This document shows, in pieces, positions 21,190 to 32,985 of a stretch of 64,000 nt of DNA. A program made the position numbers and the translations under genes. How positions within the stretch are numbered: the stretch's first letter is position 1; every line of letters starts with the position of its first letter. Below the pieces are notes generated by a model. It had not been told where the DNA came from. It saw nothing but the letters and a program-made list of their open reading frames with translations, and made no database searches. The DNA comes from Maea johnstoni. Its lineage: Eukaryota; Annelida; Polychaeta; Spionida; Magelonidae. Location of the stretch: contig OZ012698.1 of the NCBI GenBank assembly GCA_963942565.1, positions 28,605,916-28,669,915 of the forward strand, in the 5' to 3' direction.

Positions 21190-22480
21190 TACAGCAGAGC
21201 AGGTGATAAATATTGATATCGCCCACATCACCCACTTCTCAACGACTTACTTTATTTCAGTAGGATAATGAATTATTTATTATATACCCCCTTCTCAAGA
21301 GATTACTTCAATAGGATAAGAAATTATTTACATTGATGTCAACCAAATCACTACCTCCTCGAGAGGTTAATTCAACTCAATTTAATAAGAAATTGTTAAC
21401 ACTGATTGGATGCAAAGGCTCCCTTTTCTATAGTTGTTTTCAATTTACTATAATGAGAAGTGATTTATGCTGATATCAGCCAAATCATTCATTCCTCAAG
21501 GGCTTCATTCAATTTTCATTGATGTCAACCAAGAATGCTTTTCCTCGAGAGGTTTTTTCAATTCAATTTTATGAGATATTACGTTCATGTCAACCAAATC
21601 CCTCCCTCCCAACAGATTTGTATTATTGCAGTAGGATGAGAACTAATTTGCATTGATGTCGACCCAAGATGCTGCTTCAATATACAATATGGCGATGAAT
21701 TATTTATCGTGATATCAACCAAAAAACTACGTTATTGAGGATTTACATCATTTCCGTAGGAAAGGAAATCGTTTATATAGATATCAACCCAAGGGGTTTC
21801 TTCAAATAAATATGATTAGGAATTATTTATTTTGATATCAACCAAACCAATCCCTCATAAAGGATTTATATCAACTTAGTAAAAGAGCAAACAAGTCACA
21901 TTGATGACAACCAAGACATCTTCACAAAACAGAAACAGGTTTCCTCAGTTCAAAAAAATAATAAATGATCATCATCAATGTGAATTAAAACATTCCCTTC
22001 ATGAGAGGTTTAACCCTTCTGAGGCTACTTTCATCCAAAGCCCAAGGATGCAAACATTTCTAAAACTGTCTAAACCCTGTCATGTTGGTATTCATTGGAT
22101 AGCTCTGCTGAGTACTCTCAAATGACTACCTATGTTCTATGGTTTCAGTCATTTTTCAAGTTTTTTTGCATCGTTTGGTGTTGGCCAAATTAGCCACCAG
22201 CAGCATAAGGGTTAACCTATTTGATAAGAAATGACATTTGATTGATATAAACCAAATTACTCTCTCCTCTAAGATTTAAGGATATACATCCATTTAGTAT
22301 GATAAGAACATATGTTGATGTCATGCAAAATATTTTCTCTGCAAGATATTGTTCCATTTCAATATGATAAGAAATGAATCGTGCTATTATCAGCCAAATC
22401 GCTTTCTCAAGAGTTCTCATCATTTCAATGGGAATAATGAATAATTATCTACTTTGATGTCAGCCAAAACAGCCTCTCCT
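21190..22480. repeat. Old diverged ~73-bp satellite
   Basis: About fifteen degenerate units share the order GATATCAACCAAAT, C-rich CTCCCTCCTC, GAGAGGTTT, CATTTCA-TA-GAT, AAGAAATTATTTA, TTGATGTC. Units are only loosely alike, so amplification was old. MITE-A at 22010-22215 is inserted inside. Confidence 0.75.
22010..22215 (-). mobile_element. MITE-A copy, complete, reverse
   Basis: TTAA at 22010-22013 and 22212-22215, with typical termini and interior. It splits the ~73-bp satellite, which dates the insertion after the array. Confidence 0.85.
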
Positions 22481-22809
22481 TAAGATCTCTCTTCTATTCA
22501 GCTCTGATATCTTTCTGATCGCTTTCCTGAATTGTTATCAAATCTACTGCCAGTGTGTGTTTTATTGGTAATAATGATGGTTGCGTTGTCTGAGAATGCC
22601 GGGGACCGTCAATAAATTCGGGGCCTCTGACACGGAGTATGTTTTTTTCGCTGATGAGAGTGGTCGTTATCAGGCTGATTACTATCATCAGCTGCAGTTA
22701 TCACTGGTTGTAACATTAGGCTCAGCACAGAAGGGTGAAGGATCGCGGACATCAGAAAACAAAGCAAGATCAATGACCGACGGTAACAGTTGACGCTACC
22801 AACTCCATA
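22481..22809. other. Unique, slightly GC-rich stretch
   Basis: A 70-codon open frame lies at 22581-22793 on the + strand, but no domain, initiation or splicing evidence supports it. Left unassigned. Confidence 0.25.
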
Positions 22810-22939
22810 TAGTCCGTGGGCTAGGAGGGGTTTCCGTGCACCCCCCCAGGATCCTACCAGACCAGCGCTATTTTATGTATTTTGGGGTGCTCTTTAAGAT
22901 TAAGCATGTTAACATTGAATCTTTTGGGATCAACACCCT

Positions 22940-24510
22940 GTTTTGGGGCATTTTCACTCAAAAATGACTAAAGACGTGTGATTTTTGGGATTCCTTTATA
23001 ATTTTTTTATGTTAGACAGCAGAGACCCCAAACTTTACACAAATATACTTCATACATTGCTTGTCGATGCTACATCAAATGCAGTACAGATAGTGACCCC
23101 TAGTGGCCATAAATTGAACTAAAATCTTTAAAAATGGGGAAAATAGCAGGTTTTTCTCATTTTCCTGACACTTAAGGCACCCCTGTACACCCAGAATACC
23201 CTGCAACCCCACTTTCTTTCATCAGAAAACTGCCTTAGTATGTTTAGAGAAATTAAGAACCTGTTAACAGCTAAATTTTAGAAAGCTTCCCGTTTTTGGG
23301 CATTTTCACTCAAAAATGACTAAAAACGTGTGATTTTTTGGATTCCTTTAAAAAAATTTATATGTTAGACAGCAGAGACCCCAAACTTTACACAAATATA
23401 CTTCATACATTGCTTGTCGATGCTACATCAAATGCAGTACAGATAGTGACCCCTAGTGGCCATAAATTGAACTAAAATCTTTAAAAATGGGGAAAATAGC
23501 AGGTTTTTCTCATTTTCCTGACACTTAAGGCACCCCTGTACACCCAGAATACCCTGCAACCCCACTTTCTTTCATCAGAAAACTGCCTTAGTATGTTTAG
23601 AGAAATTTAGAACCTGTTAACAGCTAAATTCTAGAAAGCTTCCCGTTTTTGGGCATTTTCACTCAAAAATGACTAAAAACGTGTGATTTTTTGGATTCCT
23701 TTATAATTTTTTTATGTTAGACAGCAGAGACCCCAAACTTTACACAAATATACTTCATACATTGCTTGTCGATGCTACATCAAATGCAGTACAGATAGTG
23801 ACCCCTAGTGGCCATAAATTGAACTAAAATCTTTAAAAATGGGGAAAATAGCAGGTTTTTCTCATTTTCCTGACACTTAAGGCACCCCTGTACACCCAGA
23901 ATACTCTGCAACCCCACTTTCTTTCATCAGAAAACTGCCTTAGTATGTTTAGAGAAATTTAGAACCTGTTAACAGCTAAATTTTAGAAAGCTTCCCGTTT
24001 TTGGGCATTTTCACTCAAAAATGACTAAAAACGTGTGATTTTAGGGATTCCTTCATAAAATCTTTATCTTAGACAGCAGATGCACCAAACTTTACACAAA
24101 TATACTTCATACATTGCTTGTCAATGTTTAATCAGATTAAGTACTGATAAATACCCCTAGTGACCATTAATTGAGCTAAAATCTTTAAAAATGGCAAAAA
24201 TCGAAGTTTTTCTCATTTTCCTGACACTTAAGGCACCCCTGTACACCCAGCATACCTTGCAACCCCATCATTTTTCATCAGAAAACTGCCTTAGTATGTG
24301 TAGAGAACAATATAACCTGTTAACAGTTTAATTTTTGAAAGCTTTGCGTTTTGTGGCACTTTCACTCAAAAATGACTAAAAACGTGTGATTTTAGGGATT
24401 CCTTCATAAAATCTTTAGTTTAGACAGCAGAGGCACCAAACTTTAGACAAATATACTTCATATATTGCCTGTCAAAGTTACATCAGAAACAGTATTATTA
24501 GCTTCATAAC
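22940..24510. repeat. Left-arm 353-bp tandem units
   Basis: GGCATTTTCACTCAAAAATG recurs at steps of 353 bp (about 22947, 23300, 23653, 24006, then a diverged fifth copy). Units 1-3 are almost identical over ACAGATAGTGACCCCTAGTG and TAAGGCACCCCTGTACACCC. Units 4 and 5, toward the centre, are clearly diverged. Homogeneity at the outside and divergence at the inside suggest recent local amplification at the outer side. Confidence 0.9.
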
Positions 24511-24659
24511 TTGCACTGAATATTGGCTCAGGTAATGCCAAGCATTAAAGAATTTGGTAACTTTGACATTCAGGGATATCTAAGCAAATGTTTTAAAAAA
24601 GTAAATGTCAGTAAAATACATACATAAGAACTAATAGACCACATCCAGTTCTGCACTAA

Positions 24660-26700
24660 CAGCGAAATCAGCAGTCAAAGTTACTAATAAATAAGGGTAG
24701 TAAGCTACTTGCACTGCTCCTAGCAGGTAAGATGAGGGGCTGCAATCTGCAGTACCCCCTTGGTATCTGTGGCGGGCACCAGGCCCACTGCAAGGAGCTG
24801 TGATGGCTGAAAAGTGCAGGCATTACACCTGGTGCGGTCTCTGCAACAACTGCGGTTGTTACCGAGCCCACCCTTGATCCAAGTGCAGTCACTGCGGTCG
24901 AACCCAGGGCTGTGGGCACTTCTACACCCAGGGCAAAGACTCCTACAAAAGCAGTCTTAAAATCCTTCACCAAGCCTTTTCTGGCAGCCCACCACATTGG
25001 GGATTGGACCCCCCATTTTTTCCTGTCTGTGGACCCTTTCAGGGTAGACACTCAACAAACTGTTTGGAGGGAGGGGGGGGGGAGGTTTGACCTGATGGAA
25101 GACATGGATGAGGACATCCCGTACATCTTGGGAGTCAACTGAGCAGGAGGGCGCATTTGCCTTCCCCCTCTTCTGGGGAAGCGTTTAGAACTCCACACCC
25201 AAGCATAGAAAGAGGTATAGGGCTGCCCCGCAGCATAGGGATCCACCTGCCTGCTCCTCAGGTGGCCTCTGGACGAACCTTTGAAATGTAGTCCATACCT
25301 GTCAACCCCAGACAAAAAAAAAACAGGAGATTTTCTCACGCGGCTACCATATACATCAGTTTACCAACTTCCCACCAGGTGCCGCACCTGTATATATAGT
25401 TTACCAACATCCCACCAGGTGGCTTCTACCTAATGTAGTGCCAATAAAATTAAAATAAAAACATATCTACTGCTAAAAATAGGAATGGTTAATTGGTTAT
25501 CTAGGCTAATTGCAACTTTTGGGCAAGCTGGGTTCAATTAGGTCATCAACTTGAATTTTGTTTAGGCAGGCTAGAGAGTTGCATGCTAAGCTGTAGGAGT
25601 TTAAGTAGATCTGGGCTGAACTTGAGGAAAAACAGGAGATTATAGTCGCTTTAGACTGGTTTTCTAGAAAAACACAGAAAAACAGGAGACAAGAAAAAAA
25701 CAGGAGAAAAACAGGAGGCAGGTAAAATGAAGTCCAAAAAACAGGATACTCCTGTTAAAAACAGGAGACTTGACGGGTATGGTAGTCATTGATCACAGCC
25801 CTGGGGGAAGCAGTCTCCCCCACCTCTACCTCTCCAGCCTAAAGAGGCCCATACTGAGTTGGCTTAAAATCTACTCGCTATCTCCTGATGGCCCTGTCAG
25901 AGAACTAACAGAAATTGGCAGAGGAGGAATTGAGGTCCCCGAGAAGTGCAAACAAGAGGCGGCATCCCCCCCCTTTCCTCCCCCTCCCCTCCTGGTAAGA
26001 GAGCTAGGTCCTCATCATACTCCAGGTCTTTATCAAGGTCTAGGTTGGCGCATTGTCCCGGGACCGGTTCTCAGTCAAGTCTGAGGGGGAGATGGAGGAT
26101 GTGGAGAGGCTTGACGCTCTTGGAATCCACCCTCTCGAGGCCAGGTCAGCCCTGGACCACAAGCTCCTTTGGAGCGAAATGCCCATCCCCGCAGTGGGCA
26201 ATATTGGGGCTGCACTTACCCCGGTGAACTGTGGTACTTCCTCTGCAGTGCGTCCTGCGCCCAAGTTGATCTACACCAGCTTGGGCCTTCCGCAGGATCA
26301 GAGTGGTGACCCAGTGCCCCCCCCCCCCCCCCCATACAGATCTCATAAGATCATTGAGGGAGTCCTGTGAGGCTCTGGATTTCAGGTTCTCACTGGAATT
26401 TTGCTGACCATCTAGGCATTGGATTCACAATACTCACAAGTTCTTGGCTCCAGAGCCAGATTCCACTCCCATTAAAGAGTCTGAATTTTTGGTTTTCGCT
26501 ACCTCAGTTTTGTGGAGCATGGAAGCACCAGGCCCCTAGGCTAGGGACCCAGTAGCAAAAGCGGTCCTCGAGGTGGATGATAGGGGGTTGGTGAAGGAGG
26601 CTTCCAACTTTGCTGATTCAACACTTGCCCGTTTCTTCCCACTGTCTCAGGATGATGAAGTCCTGAATATTATGCTATTCTGAATGTAATTCTCCAAAAC
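24660..26700 (+). other. Decayed coding-like interior, family unidentified
   Basis: Base composition turns GC-rich and stays so for about 1.5 kb on both sides of the insertion at 25288-25783. Short frames are rich in Ser, Arg, Pro and Gly, with Cys/His pairs near 24810-24880 and an Arg-Ser-rich stretch near 26000. No intact long frame remains and no enzyme motif is recognisable. It may be the fossil interior of the carrier element or captured sequence; I treat it as broken and do not assign a family. Confidence 0.4.
25288..25783. mobile_element. Inserted MITE with CATACC(T/C)GTCAA ends
   Basis: Ends CATACCTGTCAACC and TTGACGGGTATG are inverted, and AACAGGAGA units cluster toward both ends. 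Short TAGT direct repeats flank it. It interrupts the GC-rich interior of the 22810-28267 element, so it is younger than that interior. Confidence 0.7.
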
Positions 26701-27029
26701 AAAGCCAGTGGCTTCCTCTGGATATACAAATTCACACTAAACCTGAGACAGCAGTTGAGGTGCTGCCATCTGAATTAAATGCAGAAACTAAAGATACCAA
26801 ACAGATTTCAGTCATGACAATATAGGTAGTATATGCCCAATTCTCATGATCAACACCATTTATGTAACCAGTTTTGTTGCTTTTTTTGATGTGTAAGTTC
26901 CTCAAATGACCACCAGAGGGCATATTTCATCAAGGATTTAGTTACAACATTGATGTTATTGCCAGTAGCATATATGTGTGAAGTTTCAATCTCAAATTGA
27001 ATGGTTTCAAATTGCATCAAACCACTCAG

Positions 27030-28267
27030 TGAGATTTGCCTAATCTGACTGTTTTTGCATGTTTTGGTCTTGTTAGCCAGGTATTATGAAGAGCTTCCCA
27101 AAAAAAAACTGTCAACATGTTTTTTTATACCCTAAACATACATAGGCAGTTTTCAGAAGAAAGAAAATGGGATTGCAGTTTATGCTGGGTGGTGCCTTAA
27201 GTGTCAGGAAAATGGGAAAAACTGTGATTTTTGCCGTTTTTAAAAATATCAGTTCAATTTATAGCCACTAGAGGTCACCTTCAGTACTTTTTTTGATGTA
27301 ACATTGACAAGCAATATATGAAGTATATTTGTCTAAAGTTTGGTGCCTCTGCTGTCTAAGCTAAAGATTTTATGAAGGAATCCCTAAAATTACACATTTT
27401 TAGTAATTTTTGAGTGAAAGTGCCACAAAACGCAAAGCTTTCAAAAATTAAACTGTTAACAGGTTATATTGTTCACTACACATACTAAGGCAGTTTTCTA
27501 ATGAAAAATGATGGGGTTGCAGGGTATGCTAGGTGTACAGGGGTGCCTAATAAGTGTCAGGAAAATGAGAAAAACTGCGATTTTTGCCGTTTTTAAAGAT
27601 TTTAGCTCAATTAATGGTCACTAGGGGTCACTATCAGTACTGTATCTGTTTTAACATTGACAAACAATGTATGAAGTATATGTGTGTAAAGTTTGGTGCA
27701 TCTGCTGTCTAAGATAAAGATTTTGAGAAGGAATCCCTAAAATCACACGTTTTTAGTAATTTTTGAGTGAAAATGCCCCAAAATGGGAAGCTTTCTAAAA
27801 TTTAGCTGTTAACAGGTTTTAATATCCTCTAAACATACTAAGGCAGTTTTCCGATGAAAGAAAATGGGGTTGCAGGGTATCCTGGGTGTACAGGGGTCCC
27901 TTAAGTGTCAGGAAAATGAGAAAAACCTGCTATTTTCGCCATATTTAAAGATTTTAGTTCAATTTATGGCCACTAGGGGCCACTATCTGTACTGAATTTG
28001 ATGTAGCATCGACAAGCAATGTATGAAGTATATTTGGGTAAAGTTTGGGGTCTCTGCTGTCTAACATAAAATAATTATAAAGGAATCCCAAAAATCACAC
28101 GTTTTTAGTCATTTTTGAGTGAAAATGCCCCAAAACAGGGTGTTGATCCCAAAAGATTCAATGTTAACATGCTTAATCTTAAAGAGCACCCCAAAATACA
28201 TAAAATAGCGCTGGTCTGGTAGGATCCTGGGGGGGGTGCACGGAAACCTCTCCTAGCCCACGGACTA
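27030..28267. repeat. Right arm of the 5.5-kb element
   Basis: About three 353-bp units in inverted orientation; TTTTTGAGTGAAA(A/G)TGCC recurs near 27407, 27761 and 28114. The outermost unit is closest to the left-arm units. The inner units match the diverged left units 4 and 5, so the two arms are mirror images down to subunit variant order. Confidence 0.88.
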
Positions 28268-28469
28268 CAGGGGGGTGGGTTAGAGGGGCCAATATCTCAA
28301 AATGCTCAAGGATGCCGGGGCGTCATCCGGCATTTTCTGAAAAGGCATGCCTTACTCTCTTATAATCAATCATAAAAAAAACTATACCTGACAAAACCAG
28401 GTTCACCCCCCAAAATGGGTTTTGGCTGCCTGACTATCATCATGATATCCAAGTTCACCTGTATATGTT
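28268..28469. other. Intergenic, with a lone pogo-like terminus
   Basis: 28443-28463 reads ATATCCAAGTTCACCTGTA, the right end of the element at 14467-14645, with no partner end nearby. The remainder is not recognised. Confidence 0.5.
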
Positions 28470-28700
28470 TTCAGATATGATTTATGTATTCATAACCTGA
28501 GTGAAACTGATATTTGGAAAAAAAGAATTTGGCACCCCATATATATTTAAGTGTTTACATCATCTGCTAGATTCATCTTTTTAATATACGCATTGTTCAC
28601 TAAAGACTTCCAAACTTTCCATACCAGTTTATTTGCTGTATGAATATGAAGTGCTGCCATCTGCTGGTACAGATCAAAACTAAAATTCACAGAACATAGT
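28470..28700. repeat. Segmental duplication copy 2, left piece
   Basis: Matches 2005-2235 of copy 1 (GTATTCATAACCTGAG, AAGTGTTTACATCATCT, GCATTGTTCACTAAAGACTT, GAAGTGCTGCCATCTG). The continuation of copy 2 lies at 38535, so about 9.8 kb has been inserted here relative to copy 1. Confidence 0.75.
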
Positions 28701-28875
28701 AGACTACATCCGCGCAGTCCTCAGGAAGGAGATCAAGGAAACTTATGATCTTGGAATCCCCTAACTAGCCTAGTTATGTAGCAGATCACATTTAATAGTC
28801 TATGACCCAGGGGGTTGCTCAGTACCATATTGGGGGGCAAATTCTGATTAATGTTTTTGAATTCCCCATATTCTC

Positions 28876-30518
28876 TATGGGGCGCCGTTTGTATCATGCA
28901 CACTTTTGTCGACAGAAGCAATTTTGTCAAGACAGAAGTTCAAAATGTAACACATGGCGAGTGGTTACGCCATGTGTAACACAAAAGTAATTTTGTCAGA
29001 CAGAATTACTTTTGTCTAACAAAAGTTACTTTTGTTGACAAAAGCAAATTTTGTCACGACAAAAGTACTTTTGTTCAACAAAAGTTACTTTTGTTGACAA
29101 AAGTAATTCTGTCTCGACAAAAGTAATTCTGTCTCGACAAAATTACTTCTGTGTCGACAAAAGAAATTTTGTCTTAGTGTCGTGCGGCGATGGCAGGCGG
29201 CGTGCATGATCGAATAGACGAGTTGCAGCATCTCCAACGCTCGATCGAGACGCAGTATCTCGTTCTAGATACTGCAGCCCGATCGACATGCTTGAAGACT
29301 TTTACAAAATATTCGTTTCCTGCCTGTATTTTGAGCTTGTAAAGGCCCCATCACGACAAAAGTGGCCTCAGCCTTGGAAGGGTTAAAGTTACCAACAATG
29401 TGTTCAATTAAAGTTCTTCTCTGATGTTACCTCTATCTTCGCTGACAGAGGTCCGTGATATTCCACACTGCAACTTACACCGGGCGGGGGCACTCAGGGA
29501 TAGAGGGGGGCCGCATCCGCGTTACGTATTTCGCATAGGAAGAGGTCTTTTTTAAGACCTCCGCATGTCTGCGATTTTGTAACAGAAGGGTACTTTTTTG
29601 TACCCAAATACGAAGAATGGGGGTTGAAAATCCCCTAACGAAATTTACGCGGCTCTGACGCCTAGTGACTCCCGAAGTGACTGGACTTCCGAGTCTGTAG
29701 TTCAACAATATTGAACCTTACTTAATAAGTTATGCATCTGATGTTGTTATTGTCGATGTTTATGTCTGAACTTCCGAGTCTGCTGCCGCTAAACAGGCAG
29801 AGGATTATAGAATCTAAAGTTAAAATACGTGTTCCCGTTCATCCAATGTCAGTGTTTTGATAAAAGAAGGGGTGTTTTTTTAGTGGAAAAAGTCAGCGTT
29901 TTTTTAAAATAAGGGTGCTTTTTTGGCCAGAAATCAGTGTTTTAGGGGTATTTTTAAAGTTTGATAACGAGCGTATGCACCCCCCTAAATACCTTAGTGA
30001 TCCCCCGGGAACTTACAGAACACACTCGGCCGGTATTAGTTCGTACCAGCCCAACGATAGTGCATGGTGCATGTGCCCGAGTCGGCGAGTGCTTCAACCA
30101 GTCTATAGGCCCTCTATTAACGATGCAAGGCACTAGGACAGAATTCTGGGTGCTACACTTGGCGAGTGGTCTCGCCAAGTGTAGCACAAAAGTAATTTTG
30201 TCTCGACAAAAGTAATTTTGTCTATGACAAAATAACTTTTGTTGACAGAAGCAATTTTTGTCAAGACAAAATTGCTTTTGTCAGACAAAAGTAATTTTGT
30301 CTATGACAAAATTACTTTTGTCTGACAAAATCAACTTTTGTCTGACAAAATCAACTTTTGTCTGACAAAAGTAATTTTGTCGTAGACAAAATTTCTTTTG
30401 TCATAGACAAAATTACTTTTGTCAGACAAAAGTGACTTTTGTTGGACAAAAGTGACTTTTGTTGGACAAAATTTGCTTCTGTCAACAAAAGTGTGCATGC
30501 TACAAACGGCGCCCCATA
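28876..30518. mobile_element. Foldback element of iterated 17-bp palindromes
   Basis: Inverted ends TATGGGGCGCCGTTTGTA and TACAAACGGCGCCCCATA, each followed by GCACACTTTTGT-type sequence, are flanked by direct 6-bp ATTCTC at 28870-28875 and 30519-30524. The arms hold arrays of near-palindromic units ACAAAAGTNACTTTTGT separated by 3-6 bp (about nine at 28985-29175 and about fifteen at 30185-30495). Each array is preceded by a long hairpin: TAACACATGGCG / CGCCATGTGTAAC at 28948-28982 and GCTACACTTGGCGAG / CTCGCCAAGTGTAGC at 30152-30184. The centre carries a MITE-C copy. No coding sequence. Confidence 0.88.
29484..30005 (+). mobile_element. MITE-C copy inside the foldback element
   Basis: Matches 5427-5925: GGGGGCACTCAGGG end, GCGTTACGTATTTCGCAT, AAGACCTCCGCATGTC, CGTGTTCCCGTTCATCC, and an eroded TTAGTGATCCCCCC end. 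It contains about 70 bp of extra sequence around 29700-29770. Confidence 0.75.
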
Positions 30519-30524
30519 ATTCTC

Positions 30525-31777
30525 AGCTTCATGGTATTTCAGTAAAGAATATGTACCAATCAGACATATTCTTTCTTTTCCCAGGTGAGCTTATATATTT
30601 AAACGATCACTAAATGGCTTTTACTCACTACCCATATTCCTCATATTTCATAACTGTTACATCTCTATCCATTTCCTCTGAGACATGGATCTGTGCGCCA
30701 GCCTCCCTATTTTGGCGCACGGATCCATTCCTCTTCCATACTTGCCTAACCTTTGCGCTGTGTTGCGCCAAGCGCCACTAGCTTCATACTACTTTCCACT
30801 ACTTTCATCTCCACTCCTATGACCTTGTATCGGACTTTCTCTGGATCACTTGATTCCTTAGTCTAGCAGATACAGAATTACAGTCCAGTCGTTTGCAGAA
30901 TAGCTTGGAAACCTGAAGTTTGTTAGGGGAGGGGGTTCGTTGATACTCAAACTTCTAGATCACTTGATTCCTTAGTCCAGCCAGAGCTGAGAGTAGTAGA
31001 CAGGGAGTGGGCACTGAGAATGCATCATCAAATTTCGCTGCCTCCCACTATGACTCATAGATAACCTGTGTACCCTGCCTGCTGAACCCATCTCCTTGGC
31101 AACCTATCTGACCTAGATAGGATGACATCTCAGTAAGTGGCCTCAACCTCAACTTCAACCTGCTGTAATTCGGGAACCGCTCGGGTTACAGCAATAAAAT
31201 TTAGATATTCTGAAAGCTGAGATTCTAAGGATTACAAACATATCATTATTATAGTATGATAAAAAAGAAGTGCGCGGCGATCGAAAACGCGCCGACGAAA
31301 CAATGAGACCAGAGAAATACATACTCGTTCAAGTACAGGAAGCCAGCCAGCCTCTTTCTGAAAAAGATCATGTGACCAATACTTCCCCAGGCTACAGCGC
31401 GTAACCCGAGGCGCACATACCCTAGGTACTAGCATGCTGTGCCTATGACGTTGCGGATCAAGGGGATGTATTTCTCTGAGCCAGAGATATAAAGATTACA
31501 GGTCACTGGTCCAGCGGATACAGACAGTCCAGTCCAGTCGTTTTCAGACTAAGAACTAGCTTGGAAAACCTGATGTTTGTTAGATGAGGGGGGGGGGGGG
31601 GGCGGTTCGTTGATTCTCAAACTTCTAGATGACTTGATTCCTCCAAGCCCTATGAAAAATACCGAACTAATAGCCAACAGATACATAAATAACCACATCT
31701 TAACACCTTTTGAGGTGGCTTAACCCATTTGCATCTGAAGTGCAAAAATGGTCAAACAACTATAGGCGTACCTCATC
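30525..31777. repeat. Intergenic with paired ~130-bp direct repeats
   Basis: Segments near 30845-30985 and 31500-31645 share GTCCAGTCGTTT, AGCTTGGAAA, CCTGA-GTTTGTTAGA, GTTCGTTGAT-CTCAAACTT and CTAGAT-ACTTGATTCCT. Between them a ~180-bp inverted-end segment (CCAGAGAAATACAT at 31310 and its complement near 31470) resembles the centre of the 1049-1917 foldback. A short hairpin with GTGCGCCA / TGGCGCAC lies at 30692-30722. No gene recognised. Confidence 0.55.
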
Positions 31778-31938
31778 AAGTAGAGTATTATATTTGTTGT
31801 AGCCCTAGGGGGGGGGGGGGGGGGGGGGGGGTTGGGATTGATGCAAGGCTCAAAGTAACACTGGAAATTCAGATTTCAGTATTCACCTCATTCTTAAAAT
31901 TCGCAGCTAGACATTTCAGGACCCTAAGACTAGTCTGC

Positions 31939-32310
31939 ATGGGAGCACATACAACTTGTATGAACCTTCTGAAAGCTAACCTAGTGAAAACTCACATGGT
32001 ACATTATCTCAATTTCAATGGATCAGTAACTGAAGCTGACGAATTCATGAAAGAGTTTCCAAATGGTTTCTTTGGTATTTCGAAAGAGAGTTGCACAACT
32101 AACCCCTACGCAAGATCACTGGTGAAACAAATCCCCCTGGATAGGCTAGCTCCTGGTTCGAATGCCCCTTTCTGCACTGACCGACGCATAGTAACCTTAC
32201 CTACAGACATAGGGGAAATAATTTGCCTTGTAGCAAGAATCAAGGGGCTACCTATCCAGACAGTCGCGAAACAATTTCGCTATAGTACAACACTATTGTA
32301 TGGTGTCTAA
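31939..32310 (+). CDS. Unrecognised ORF in the LINE 5' region
   Basis: A 123-codon frame from the ATG at 31939, inside the LINE borders and far upstream of the endonuclease frame. It begins about 100 bp after a run of G and has ordinary amino-acid composition, with segments such as FMKEFPNGFFGISKES. It is not recognisably an L1/Tx1 ORF1 protein: I see no coiled coil, RNA-recognition motif or zinc knuckle. Its last ~35 codons lie in the first unit of the 5' tandem repeat. It could be a remnant of ORF1, captured sequence, or chance. Confidence 0.3.
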   Translation: MGAHTTCMNLLKANLVKTHMVHYLNFNGSVTEADEFMKEFPNGFFGISKESCTTNPYARSLVKQIPLDRLAPGSNAPFCTDRRIVTLPTDIGEIICLVARIKGLPIQTVAKQFRYSTTLLYGV

Positions 32311-32985
32311 ATAAAACAAGCAAAACTACCACCTAACCTTTGATGCTAAAACAACCAAATTCTCAGCCTTAACATTTTTCCAAATATCTTACGTGTCAAC
32401 CACCTAAGACTTTGCTATCTTCTCTCTCTACTGTCTTAGCAAAAGTATCTTATTTATCATAATCTACAAGCTTTAGGAATACTTTAGAATTAGAAATAAT
32501 TCTTCCTATACAATATGAATACACCATACATGGCTTGTATCTAACGACTGCGCATCTGGGATACTGTGTATGGGGGAAATAAATTGCCTTATGCAAGATT
32601 CAAAAGTATACTATCCCTAATAGTCTCTTAACATTCTCGTTATAATACAACTATACTGTAAGGTGTCCATATAACAAAAACAATCTAATATACCACCGAA
32701 CCTTGATACTAAACAACCAACTCTTCAAAACCGATCACTTGAAAATACTGATACATTTACTTTCCCTTAATATTCTCTAACATCTTAACTGTCAGATACT
32801 TAAGGCTTTGCTCTTTACTCTCCATACTATCATATCAAAAGTAAAATTTTATATTTTTTTCACAAAATTTTCATGCCTTTGAAATGTTTCAGAACTAGAA
32901 ACAATCCTTTCCTAATACTGATATAATATAAGTACACCATACATGGCTTGTATTTAATGACTTGTGCATCTGGGATACAGTCTAT
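32211..32985 (+). repeat. LINE 5' tandem repeat, two ~360-415-bp units
   Basis: GGGGAAATAA-TTGCCTT recurs at 32213 and 32572, and ACACCATACATGGCTTGTAT at 32521 and 32934. Repeated 5' regions act as promoters in some LINEs; that role here is inference only. Confidence 0.75.

Larger units (their letters stand above)
22810..28267. mobile_element. 5.5-kb inverted-repeat element with 353-bp subrepeats
   Basis: The ends are TAGTCCGTGGGCTAGGAG at 22810 and its complement ending at 28267. The outer ~150 bp of each arm (including GTGCACCCCCCC, AAAATAGCGCTGGT and AGATTCAATGTTAAC-type sequence) are closely matched. Inward, both arms are built of a 353-bp unit with GCATTTTCACTCAAAAATGA at 22949, 23302, 23655 and so on in the left arm. 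The left arm has about five units and the right about three. The centre (24520-27030) is a different, GC-rich, coding-like sequence. No target duplication could be read at the borders. Structurally it is a large foldback element; superfamily unknown. Confidence 0.8.

Noticed and set aside
24668-25051. 127-codon frame on the minus strand
   Set aside because: Shadow frame in the GC-rich interior of the 22810-28267 element; the + strand looks more coding-like and neither is intact.
28985-30495. Regular ~17-bp repeats separated by short spacers, resembling a CRISPR array
   Set aside because: The spacers are only 3-6 bp, the repeats are variable palindromes, the host is eukaryotic, and the arrays lie as inverted arms inside a transposon with a target duplication.
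31729-31938. N-terminal extension of the LINE 5' frame with a Gly run
   Set aside because: It crosses the G run and the left target duplication, so it includes host DNA; the frame is reported only from the internal ATG.
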